Assembly (NCBI GenBank): GCA_963786195.1
Contig: CAWAYH010000009.1
Span: 62,001 to 126,000, forward strand
DNA from: CAWAYH01 sp963786195
GTDB taxonomy: Bacteria > Acidobacteriota > Vicinamibacteria > Vicinamibacterales > 2-12-FULL-66-21
DNA length: 64,000 nucleotides
Direction: 5' to 3'
Shown here: positions 21,814 to 28,616 of the stretch, piece after piece
How the letters are laid out: each line of letters begins with the position of its first letter
Position numbering within the stretch: position 1 is the stretch's first letter
Translations under genes and position numbers: made by a program
Notes under the pieces: model-generated
The model's database searches: none
Seen by the model: the letters and a program-made list of their open reading frames with translations, nothing else
What the model was told of the DNA's origin: nothing

Positions 21814-21849
21814 TGCTATACTTCGATGTTTGCCCTGCCACGGCAGGGC
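21814..21849 (+). promoter_or_regulatory. Likely rpmB promoter and leader hairpin
   Basis: TATACT at 21814-21822 is a plausible -10. About 10 nt downstream of the expected start lies GCCCTGCC (21832-21839) paired with GGCAGGGC (21842-21849), followed by TGTTTCTT. This leader hairpin could act in attenuation or feedback by the ribosomal protein. Confidence 0.4.
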
Positions 21850-21868
21850 TGTTTCTTACGAGCGAGCC

Positions 21869-22060
21869 ATGGCCAAACGCTGTGAACTTTGCGGGAAGAG
21901 CCCGGTCGTCGGCCGGAACATCAGCCACGCCCACAACATCACCCCTCGCCGCTTCGAGCCGAACCTCCAGCGCGTGCGGGCGGTGGTGAACGGCGGCATC
22001 CGGCGCCTGCGCGTGTGTACGCGCTGCCTGAGGTCGAACAAGGTCGTCAAGGCCGCGTAG
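21869..22060 (+). CDS. rpmB: 50S ribosomal protein L28
   Basis: A 63-residue large-subunit protein. It begins MAKRCELCGKSPVVGRNISH and ends with CTRCLRSNKVVKAA. The CxxC...CxxC pairs mark the zinc-binding (C+) version. The ITPRRFEPNLQRVRAV core is conserved. It is followed 7 bp later by ridA. The ATG gives the expected MAK start. Confidence 0.97.
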   Translation: MAKRCELCGKSPVVGRNISHAHNITPRRFEPNLQRVRAVVNGGIRRLRVCTRCLRSNKVVKAA

Positions 22061-22067
22061 GTCCACC

Positions 22068-22448
22068 TTGGCGCGGCAGGCCGTCTCGACGTCCACAGCT
22101 CCCAAGGCGATCGGCCCGTACTCCCAGGCCATCCGGGCGGGCTCCCTCATCTTCGTCTCGGGCCAGATCCCGATGGATCCCGCCACCGGTGCCCTCATCA
22201 ACGGTGACATCGCGGCGCAGACGCACCGCGTGTTCCAGAACCTGGGCGAGATCCTCAAAGCCGCCGGCGCCACCTTCGACCACGTCGTCCGCACCACGGT
22301 GTATCTCGCGGACATGAACGACTTTGCCGCGATGAACGAAGTGTACAGGACGTACTTCGGATCGCCGGCTCCAGCGCGCGCAACGGTCCAGGCCGCGCGG
22401 CTTCCTAAGGACGCACGGGTCGAGATCGATCTGATTGCTTCTCTTTAG
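22068..22448 (+). CDS. ridA: RidA family enamine/imine deaminase
   Basis: A 126-residue Rid/YjgF protein that hydrolyses reactive 2-aminoacrylate and related imines. Typical segments are APKAIGPYSQAIRAGSLIFV, SGQIPMDPATGAL and VVRTTVYLADMNDFAAMN. The conserved Arg is in the C-terminal PARATVQAARLPKDARVEID. A TTG start is used 7 bp after rpmB, suggesting co-transcription. It is convergent with rel/spoT across a gap containing a GCACCGT repeat. Confidence 0.95.
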   Translation: MARQAVSTSTAPKAIGPYSQAIRAGSLIFVSGQIPMDPATGALINGDIAAQTHRVFQNLGEILKAAGATFDHVVRTTVYLADMNDFAAMNEVYRTYFGSPAPARATVQAARLPKDARVEIDLIASL

Positions 22449-22520
22449 CTATCGCGCCGGCCACTGCCAGCCCATGCCGGCCCCTCTTGTCCCGCCAGCA
22501 CGGTCTGCCCGAACAGCACC

Positions 22521-22548
22521 GCACCGTGCACGGTGCACCGTGCACCGT
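22521..22548. repeat. Four GCACCGT heptads between ridA and rel
   Basis: Exactly four 7-bp units (GCACCGT, GCACGGT, GCACCGT, GCACCGT). The unit is nearly self-complementary, so GCACGGTGCACCGTGC forms a palindrome. It lies in the gap between convergent genes, six bases before the rel stop. Confidence 0.85.
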
Positions 22549-22554
22549 TCATGT

Positions 22555-24705
22555 TCACCGGGCCGCCCTCTCCACGTCCACGACGCCATTGACGGACTTC
22601 AGCGACTTGATCACCTTCTGCAGGTGCTTGACGTCGCTGATCTCGACGGTCATGTCGATGCGGCCCATCTGTGAGTCGACGGTGGCTTCCACGTTGCGGA
22701 TGTTGGTGTTGATGCCGGCGATCTTGGAGCTGACGTCGGCCAGGATGCCCTTGCGATCTTCGACCTGGATGCTCAGCCGCACGGTGTAGGGCGCCGCGTC
22801 GGTGCCCTTGTCCCACTCGACGTCGATGCGGCGTTCGGGGTCGTACAGCAGGTTGACGACGTTCGTGCACGTCGCGGAGTGCACCGAGACGCCCTTCCCG
22901 CGCGTGATGTAGCCGACGATCTTCTCGCCCCTGATCGGATTGCAGCAGCGCGCGCGGAACACCATCAGATCGTCGAAGCCCCGCACCTTGATCTTCTCGT
23001 CGCCGGTCCCGAGCACGCGGCGCACGACCGATGCGATGCCGGTCTCGGGCGTCTCCTTGAGCTGCTCCTGCGGAACGAGCTTCGCGAGCACCGCTTTTGC
23101 GGCGAGCTTGCCGTATCCGATCGCGGCATACAGCTCCTCGGGCTTCGTCATGCCGTACTCGGCCGCCACGCGCGCGAGTCCGTCGCCCTCCGACAGCGTC
23201 TTCATGCTGAGCCCGAACCGGCGCGCTTCCTTCTCGAACAGCTTGCGCCCCAGCTCGTAGCTCTTGACCTTCTCCTCGGAGTGGATGAAATGCCGGATCT
23301 TGTTGCGCGCCCTCGACGTCGCGACGACGGTCAGCCAATCACGGCTCGGCTTGTGCCCCGCCTGCGTGACGATCTCGACGATGTCCCCGTTGCGGAGGCG
23401 GGTGCGGAGCGGCACGATCTTGCCGTTCACGCGCGCGCCGACGCACTGGTGCCCGATGTCGGTGTGGATCGAGTAGGCGAAGTCGATCGGCGTCGCATCG
23501 CGCGGGAGCGACTTGACCTCGCCCTTCGGTGTGAAGATATAGACCTCTTCCGGATACAGCTCGATCTTCAGGTTCTGCAGGAACTCCTGCGGATCGCGGA
23601 CCTCCTGCTGCCACTCGAGGAGCTGCCTGAGCCAGAGGAAGTGCTGCTCGTCGCGATCGGCGCCGACGCGGCCTTCTTTGTACTTCCAGTGCGCCGCGAT
23701 GCCCTCCTCCGCGATGCGGTGCATCTCGGCGGTGCGAATCTGGACCTCGAACGCGAAGCCTCGCTCGCTGACGACCGACGTGTGCAGCGACTGGTAGCCG
23801 TTCGGCCGGGGCATGGCGATGAAGTCCTTGATGCGCCCGGGGACCGGCGACCACGTCTGATGGATGATCCCCAGCGCCGCGTAGCAGTCCTTCACCGACT
23901 CCGTGACGATCCGCAGCGCGACGAGGTCGTACACCTGATCGAACTCGATCTTCTGGCGCTTCAGCTTCTGGTGGATGCTGAACAGGCGCTTGATGCGGCC
24001 GTCGATGACGATCACGGGCACCTGCGCCTCGGCCAGCTTGCCCGACACGGTCTTCTTGAGCTCCTCGATCACGCCCTCGGTCGCGCGGCGGCGGTTCTCG
24101 ACGCGCGTCCGGAGCCCCTCGTACGACTTCGGCTCGAGGTACTTGAACGCCAGCTCCTCCAGCTCGTTCTTGACCTTGCTCATCCCGAGCCGGTTGGCGA
24201 TGGGCGCGTAGATGTCGCGTGTCTCCTGCGCGATCTTGATCCGCCGTTCCTCGGGGAGGTGGTGGAGCGTCCGCATGTTGTGGAGCCGATCCGCCAGCTT
24301 CACCAGGATCACGCGGATGTCGTCGACCATCGCGAGCAGCATCTTGCGGAAGTTCTCCGCCTGCCGCTCCTCGCTCGACGAAAAGGGAATCGCGCCCAGT
24401 TTCGTGACGCCTTCGACGACGTGCGCGACCTCGGCGCCGAACAGCTCCTGGATGCGCTCGATCGGGGTCTGGGTGTCCTCGACGATGTCGTGCAGCAGGC
24501 CGGCCGCGATGGCCACGACGTCGAGCTTCATGTCGGCGAGCAGGTCGGCGACCTCGAGCGGGTGGACCAGGTAGGGCTCCCCCGAATGGCGGACCTGTCC
24601 CTTGTGCTCGAACGCCGAGAAGACGTAGGCCCGTCTCAGCAGCTCGATGTCGGCCTCGGGATTGGTCGCCCGGACCTTGTCGACGAGGTCCTCGAACCGA
24701 ATCAT
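22555..24705 (-). CDS. spoT: Bifunctional (p)ppGpp synthetase/hydrolase (Rel/SpoT)
   Basis: A 716-residue long RSH enzyme controlling the stringent response. The N-terminal HD hydrolase is intact: HSGEPYLVHPLEVADLL, LLHDIVEDT (HD at ~72) and VKLADRLHNMRTL. The synthetase domain follows (RIKRLFSIHQKLKR, DLVALRIVTESV, RPNGYQSLHTSVV, EEGIAAHWKYKEG). TGS, zinc-finger/RIS (ARCCNPIRGEKIVGYITRG) and ACT (VRLSIQVEDRKGILADVSSK) domains complete the usual order. Intact HD residues argue for a bifunctional enzyme. The frame is clean. Confidence 0.96.
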   Translation of the reverse strand: MIRFEDLVDKVRATNPEADIELLRRAYVFSAFEHKGQVRHSGEPYLVHPLEVADLLADMKLDVVAIAAGLLHDIVEDTQTPIERIQELFGAEVAHVVEGVTKLGAIPFSSSEERQAENFRKMLLAMVDDIRVILVKLADRLHNMRTLHHLPEERRIKIAQETRDIYAPIANRLGMSKVKNELEELAFKYLEPKSYEGLRTRVENRRRATEGVIEELKKTVSGKLAEAQVPVIVIDGRIKRLFSIHQKLKRQKIEFDQVYDLVALRIVTESVKDCYAALGIIHQTWSPVPGRIKDFIAMPRPNGYQSLHTSVVSERGFAFEVQIRTAEMHRIAEEGIAAHWKYKEGRVGADRDEQHFLWLRQLLEWQQEVRDPQEFLQNLKIELYPEEVYIFTPKGEVKSLPRDATPIDFAYSIHTDIGHQCVGARVNGKIVPLRTRLRNGDIVEIVTQAGHKPSRDWLTVVATSRARNKIRHFIHSEEKVKSYELGRKLFEKEARRFGLSMKTLSEGDGLARVAAEYGMTKPEELYAAIGYGKLAAKAVLAKLVPQEQLKETPETGIASVVRRVLGTGDEKIKVRGFDDLMVFRARCCNPIRGEKIVGYITRGKGVSVHSATCTNVVNLLYDPERRIDVEWDKGTDAAPYTVRLSIQVEDRKGILADVSSKIAGINTNIRNVEATVDSQMGRIDMTVEISDVKHLQKVIKSLKSVNGVVDVERAAR

Positions 24706-24738
24706 GATCGGTGGTGTCTAACCCCTCAGAGCATCCCA

Positions 24739-24810
24739 GGTGCTGAAGGTGCTGTTGGTGCCGACGGTGCTGCCTGGGCTGACGGTGCTGCCGAGGCTGC
24801 CGGTGCCGTC
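24739..24810. repeat. Eight nonamers GGTGCTGNN upstream of rel
   Basis: Eight in-phase 9-bp units with consensus GGTGCTGNN (two copies drift to GGGCTG/AGGCTG). They lie between the divergent rel and the TPR lipoprotein promoter. There is no ORF with a meaningful tripeptide-repeat product here. Confidence 0.75.
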
Positions 24811-24824
24811 CGTTTACTCCGTGG

Positions 24825-24854
24825 TTGACGTGCTCTTTTTCGGTTCACTATACT
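24825..24854 (+). promoter_or_regulatory. Sigma-70-type promoter of TPR lipoprotein
   Basis: TTGACG (24825-24830), 18-bp spacer, TATACT (24849-24854). The predicted start near 24861 gives a ~140-nt leader to the ATG at 25002. Confidence 0.75.
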
Positions 24855-25001
24855 GACCCGGTTCGGCTGCCGGCAAACCGCCTGGTAGTGCTCGGCAGGG
24901 CCCGACAGTCAAGAGAGCGCTCGATCCATTCTAATACTTAGGTTTTCAGCGCGCCGGACGGCTTTGCTGTCTCTGCGCGCGGCTTTTGCTCAAGAGGACG
25001 C

Positions 25002-25970
25002 ATGAGGACGCCATTTCGCACGGTTTCGGCGGGCTCGCTGGCCGTAGTGTTCGTGCTGGCCTTTGTGACGGCCGGGTGCGGCAAGTATTCGTTCAGCAGC
25101 CTGAAGGGTAGAAAGGCCATCAAGGAGGCCCACGAGTACTACAAGGCCTCCCGGTGGAAGGAGGCGACCGAGCTCTACGAGGTGGCCGTGGCCTCGGACC
25201 CGACGCTCCAGGGCGCGCACTTCTTCCTCGCGAACAGCTACGACAACCTCTACAAGCCCAGCCGCGCGGGTGAGCCGGAGAACGACGCCTACATGCAGAA
25301 GGCGATCGAGTGGTACAAGAAGGCGGCGGACAACGAGCCCGACGCCCTCCTCCGGCAGCGCGCGATGGAGTACTTCGTGGCAGCCTACGGCCCGGACAAG
25401 CTGAACAACCCCATCGCGGCCGAGCCGATCGTCAAGAAAATGATCGAGATCAACCCCAGCGAGCACACCAACTACTTCGCGCTCGCCAAGATCTATGAGG
25501 ACGCCGGCCGCTATGACGAGGCCGAGCAGGCCCTGATGAAGGCGAAGGAGCTGAAACCGAACGAACCGACGGTCTACACGACCCTGTCGAACTTCTACAA
25601 CCGCCAGGGCGAGTTCGAAAAGACGATGGACGCGCTGCAGCGGGCCGCCGACCTGCAGCCGGACAACCCGCAGGGCTATCAGTTGGTCGCGGTGTACTAC
25701 TGGGAGAAGGCCTTCAAGGACAAGCGCCTCTCGACGGCGCAGCAGCGCGACTACATCGCCAAGGGGATCGACGCGACCGACAAGGCCCTGAAGCTGAACA
25801 AGGACTACGCCGAGGCGCTGACCTACAAGAACATCCTCCTGCGGATGCAGGCGAACACCGAGACCGATCGCAAGAAGATGGAGGCGCTCATCAAGGAAGC
25901 CGATTCGCTGAGGGCGCGCGCGCAGGAGATCCTCAAGAAGAAGACGGCCGGCACCGCCGGCAGCAGATAA
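25002..25970 (+). CDS. TPR-repeat lipoprotein
   Basis: A 322-residue protein with a lipoprotein signal (hydrophobic LAVVFVLAFVTAGC, lipobox Cys ~27) and tetratricopeptide repeats. Examples are YYKASRWKEATELYEVAVAS, YFALAKIYEDAGRYDEAEQA and TLSNFYNRQGEFEKTMDALQ. A charged C-terminal helix ends in Lys-rich KKKTAGTAGSR. It is probably a periplasmic scaffold. It lies next to the ExbB/ExbD/TonB genes, but convergently and separated by a strong terminator, so a shared function is not implied. The frame is clean. Confidence 0.85.
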   Translation: MRTPFRTVSAGSLAVVFVLAFVTAGCGKYSFSSLKGRKAIKEAHEYYKASRWKEATELYEVAVASDPTLQGAHFFLANSYDNLYKPSRAGEPENDAYMQKAIEWYKKAADNEPDALLRQRAMEYFVAAYGPDKLNNPIAAEPIVKKMIEINPSEHTNYFALAKIYEDAGRYDEAEQALMKAKELKPNEPTVYTTLSNFYNRQGEFEKTMDALQRAADLQPDNPQGYQLVAVYYWEKAFKDKRLSTAQQRDYIAKGIDATDKALKLNKDYAEALTYKNILLRMQANTETDRKKMEALIKEADSLRARAQEILKKKTAGTAGSR

Positions 25971-26006
25971 GGGGCCGGCCGTCCGACGGCATCGGCCAAA
26001 AGAAAA

Positions 26007-26040
26007 GGGCCGTCCGCGATTCGCGGACGGCCCTTTGTGT
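26007..26040. terminator. Rho-independent terminator, bidirectional
   Basis: GGGCCGTCCGCGA (26007-26019) pairs perfectly with TCGCGGACGGCCC (26021-26033). An A-rich tract lies before and a T-rich tract after. It sits between convergent TPR and exbD genes and can serve both. Confidence 0.92.
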
Positions 26041-26063
26041 TGTACCGCTCAGGACGCGCGGGC

Positions 26064-26531
26064 TCAGTTGTTACCTGATCCCGAGGCCTCGCGCCGCATC
26101 CCTTCCGTCACGATGCCGACCTTTTCGACGCCGGCGCCACGCGCGGCGTCGATGACCTGAATGATCTCACCGTACCGCAGCGATGGGTCGCCGACAATGA
26201 ACATCGTCTTCTCGCGGCGGCTCTCGAAGATGTCGCGGAGCTTGCCCTCGAGGGTCGCGATCGTCACGGGCTGCTTGTTCACGGAGATCGAGCGATCGGC
26301 CATGTACTCCAGCACGATCTGCTCGGTATTCACCTGCTGCGTCGGCTTGCTGGTCTCGAGTGGCAGGTTGATGTCGACGCCCTTCTGGCTCAGAGGCAGC
26401 GCCGCCATGAAGATGATCAGCAGGACGAGGAGCACATCGATGAGCGGCGTGACGTTCATGTCCGCCGTCGCGTGCGGGACCTCGCCCGTGACCACGCGCT
26501 CGGCGCCGAAGTGTTTGTGGGCGTGTTTCAT
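26064..26531 (-). CDS. exbD: ExbD/TolR biopolymer transport protein (second copy)
   Basis: A 155-residue proton-channel partner with one N-terminal membrane helix. DMNVTPLIDVLLVLLIIFM carries the conserved Asp in the TPLIDVLLVLL signature. The periplasmic domain ends with GIVTEGMRREASGSGNN. It overlaps or abuts the upstream ExbD (2-bp gap) and is the last gene of the tonB-exbB-exbD-exbD series. Two different ExbD proteins in one operon are common in systems with split partner roles. Confidence 0.92.
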   Translation of the reverse strand: MKHAHKHFGAERVVTGEVPHATADMNVTPLIDVLLVLLIIFMAALPLSQKGVDINLPLETSKPTQQVNTEQIVLEYMADRSISVNKQPVTIATLEGKLRDIFESRREKTMFIVGDPSLRYGEIIQVIDAARGAGVEKVGIVTEGMRREASGSGNN

Positions 26532-26533
26532 GG

Positions 26534-26980
26534 CTACTTGCCTCCCACCGGCGCCGGCGACTTCTTGTCCACGCGTGGCTCGGTGATCAGGCCGATGTCC
26601 TCGATCTGCGCCTTGCGGAGGTCATCCATCGCCGCCATGACCGCTCCGTAGGTGGCATCCGTGTCCCCCTTGATGAGGACAACGCGCTCGGTCTTCTCTT
26701 CGAGCGCGTTCTTGACGCGCGTCCCCAGCTCGTTCCTGGGCACTTCGATGCCGTTGATGTAGAACTTGTCGTGGGCATCGACGGCCACGACGGTCTGCTG
26801 CTGGGTCTCCGGCTTGTCCACGGTGTTCGTCGCCAACGGAAGCCTGACGTCGACGCCCTTCTGGAGCATCGGCGCGACCAGCATCATGATGATCAGCAGC
26901 ACCAGCATGACGTCGACGAGCGGCGTCACGTTGATGTCGGATTTCGGTCCGCCTTTTCCGCCGCCAACATCCATTGCCAT
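26534..26980 (-). CDS. exbD: ExbD/TolR biopolymer transport protein (first copy)
   Basis: A 148-residue protein with a Gly-rich cytosolic start (MAMDVGGGKGGPKSD) and membrane helix TPLVDVMLVLLIIMML with the conserved Asp. The periplasmic domain has the family-like FYINGIEVPRNELGTRVKNA and DLRKAQIEDIGLITEP. It is about 30% similar by eye to the downstream copy and clearly paralogous. It lies 15 bp after exbB. Confidence 0.93.
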   Translation of the reverse strand: MAMDVGGGKGGPKSDINVTPLVDVMLVLLIIMMLVAPMLQKGVDVRLPLATNTVDKPETQQQTVVAVDAHDKFYINGIEVPRNELGTRVKNALEEKTERVVLIKGDTDATYGAVMAAMDDLRKAQIEDIGLITEPRVDKKSPAPVGGK

Positions 26981-26995
26981 GAGAGTTGCTCCGGA

Positions 26996-27667
26996 CTACG
27001 ACGTCTGCTTGATGAAGTAGTCGACCAGCTCGGACGACGAGTTGTCCATCTCGACGTTGAAGTACTCGATACGGCCCGTCAGGTAGTTGTAGAACCACAC
27101 CGCCGGGATGGCGACGACGAGCCCGAGCGCCGTCTCGACCAGCGCTTCCGAAATACCGGCGGACACCGCGGCGAGACCGGCGGAACCCTGCGACGAGATG
27201 CCCTGGAACGCGGTGATGATGCCGACGACCGTGCCGAGCAGTCCGACGAACGGCGCCGTCGATCCGATCGTGGCGAGCGCGGAGACGCCCTTCTTCAGGT
27301 CGTTGGCCGTGAGCGCGGCGGCGCGCTGGATGGCCCGGCGGACCGTGTCGACCATGTCTTCGCGGGCCAGGCTCCCGCCGCTGTCTTTCTGGAACTGGTA
27401 TTCCTGCAGCCCGGCGAGGACGACCTTGGCGAGATGGCTGTAGCGATAGCTCTTCGAGGAGGAGATGGCGATGGCGTCCTTCAGGCGCCCTTCCTTCAGG
27501 TGTTTGGCCACCTGCGGCGCGTAGAGCTTCGATTGTTTGCGCGCCTGCGAGAACGTGTAAATCCGCTCGATTGCCACACCAAACGAAATCATCGACATGA
27601 TGACCAGGATCACGCCAATGCCCTGCGCGACCCAGCCCATGTCACCCCACATCTTGATTAAATCCAT
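26996..27667 (-). CDS. exbB: ExbB/TolQ/MotA proton channel
   Basis: A 223-residue inner-membrane channel subunit with three membrane segments. These are the N-terminal MGWVAQGIGVILVIMSMISF, the central TIGSTAPFVGLLGTVVGIIT (family signature with the pore Thr), and ISEALVETALGLVVAIPAVW. The cytosolic domain is between TM1 and TM2. It uses the proton gradient with ExbD to energise TonB for outer-membrane transport. tonB is 65 bp upstream on the same strand. Confidence 0.95.
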   Translation of the reverse strand: MDLIKMWGDMGWVAQGIGVILVIMSMISFGVAIERIYTFSQARKQSKLYAPQVAKHLKEGRLKDAIAISSSKSYRYSHLAKVVLAGLQEYQFQKDSGGSLAREDMVDTVRRAIQRAAALTANDLKKGVSALATIGSTAPFVGLLGTVVGIITAFQGISSQGSAGLAAVSAGISEALVETALGLVVAIPAVWFYNYLTGRIEYFNVEMDNSSSELVDYFIKQTS

Positions 27668-27732
27668 GCGCCCATCCTCCGGGACTGGAAGGTCCAGAAA
27701 CTCCGATTAACCGTTTTAGAAGTACGTGTTTC

Positions 27733-28455
27733 CTACTGGAGCGTGAAATTGACCGTGACCGTCATGATGACCGGCACGGGCACCCCGTTGAGCAGCGTCG
27801 GGGTGAACGTCCACTGCTTGACCGCGTCGAGGGCCGCCTGGTCGAGCAACGGCTGACCACGCAGCACCTTGGCTTCCTTCACGCGGCCGTCGGCGCCGAT
27901 CGTCGCCTCGATGATGACGACGCCCTGGACTCGCGCGGACTGTGCGATCGGCGGATACACCGGGCGCACGTCTCTGGTCTTCGTCGGTGGCTTGATGTTG
28001 CCACCGACGCGCACCGGCGCGCTCGGCGGAGGCGGCGGCGGAGGCGGTGCCTCGGGCAAGCCACCCACCACGCCACCCATCACGCCTCCGGGCACGCCCC
28101 CTTCGACACCGCCCGGCACGCCGGTCGAAATACCAGCCGTCGAGGAAGGCGCCTCCGGCACGATCTCCTTCGGAGCTTCCACAGGCGCGGCATTCGGGTT
28201 GGCCATGGGCACGGGCTTGGCGGCAACCGACGGCGCTGGAGGCGGCGGCGGGGGGGGTGGCGGCGGGGGCGGCGCCCCGACGAACGCCAGCATGGTCGGT
28301 GGTGTCGGCAGTACGTCAGCTGCCATCAGCGGAATGATGATCACGCTGGCAAAAATCACGACGTGGGCCAGAATCGACAGTGGCACGGTATACCACTTCC
28401 GCGACCCCACCCGCACGGTCGGAGAGACAACGTCGCCAAACATCTCACGCGCCAC
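27733..28455 (-). CDS. tonB: TonB-family energy transducer
   Basis: A 240-residue protein with an N-terminal membrane anchor (PLSILAHVVIFASVIIIPLM) and a run of 12 prolines after VGA. A Pro/Ala spacer follows with a VPGGVEGGVPGGVMGGVVGG tract and a second run of 8 prolines. The C-terminal TonB domain has VYPPIAQSARVQGVVIIEAT, GRVKEAKVLRGQPLLDQAAL and VKQWTFTPTLLNGVPV. Poly-proline runs of this length generally need EF-P for translation. A GTG start follows AGGAGGG. It has its own near-consensus promoter. Confidence 0.93.
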   Translation of the reverse strand: MAREMFGDVVSPTVRVGSRKWYTVPLSILAHVVIFASVIIIPLMAADVLPTPPTMLAFVGAPPPPPPPPPPPPAPSVAAKPVPMANPNAAPVEAPKEIVPEAPSSTAGISTGVPGGVEGGVPGGVMGGVVGGLPEAPPPPPPPPSAPVRVGGNIKPPTKTRDVRPVYPPIAQSARVQGVVIIEATIGADGRVKEAKVLRGQPLLDQAALDAVKQWTFTPTLLNGVPVPVIMTVTVNFTLQ

Positions 28456-28489
28456 GGGTCAACCCTCCTGCCTTTGTGCGAGAGCGCGA

Positions 28490-28519
28490 ATTATAGTCAG
28501 ACCCAAAAAGCAGTGTCAA
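28490..28519 (-). promoter_or_regulatory. Consensus sigma-70 promoter of tonB-exbB-exbD-exbD
   Basis: On the minus strand TTGACA (28514-28519), 18-bp spacer and TATAAT (28490-28495), both hexamers perfect. The start is near 28483, giving a ~28-nt leader with AGGAGGG. No Fur-like palindrome was recognised. Confidence 0.85.
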
Positions 28520-28616
28520 CGAAACTACCCTCCGCCTGTTAGACACCGCCTATCTGCAGATGGCCCACCGGGTCCAGGCCCGTAACGGGCACGCGACGGC
28601 AGCGTCCGGTCCCCGC

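Noticed and set aside
24811..25001. Cobalamin or other riboswitch in the long TPR-lipoprotein leader
   Set aside because: Several stems can be drawn, but the B12 box and other conserved aptamer sequences are absent.
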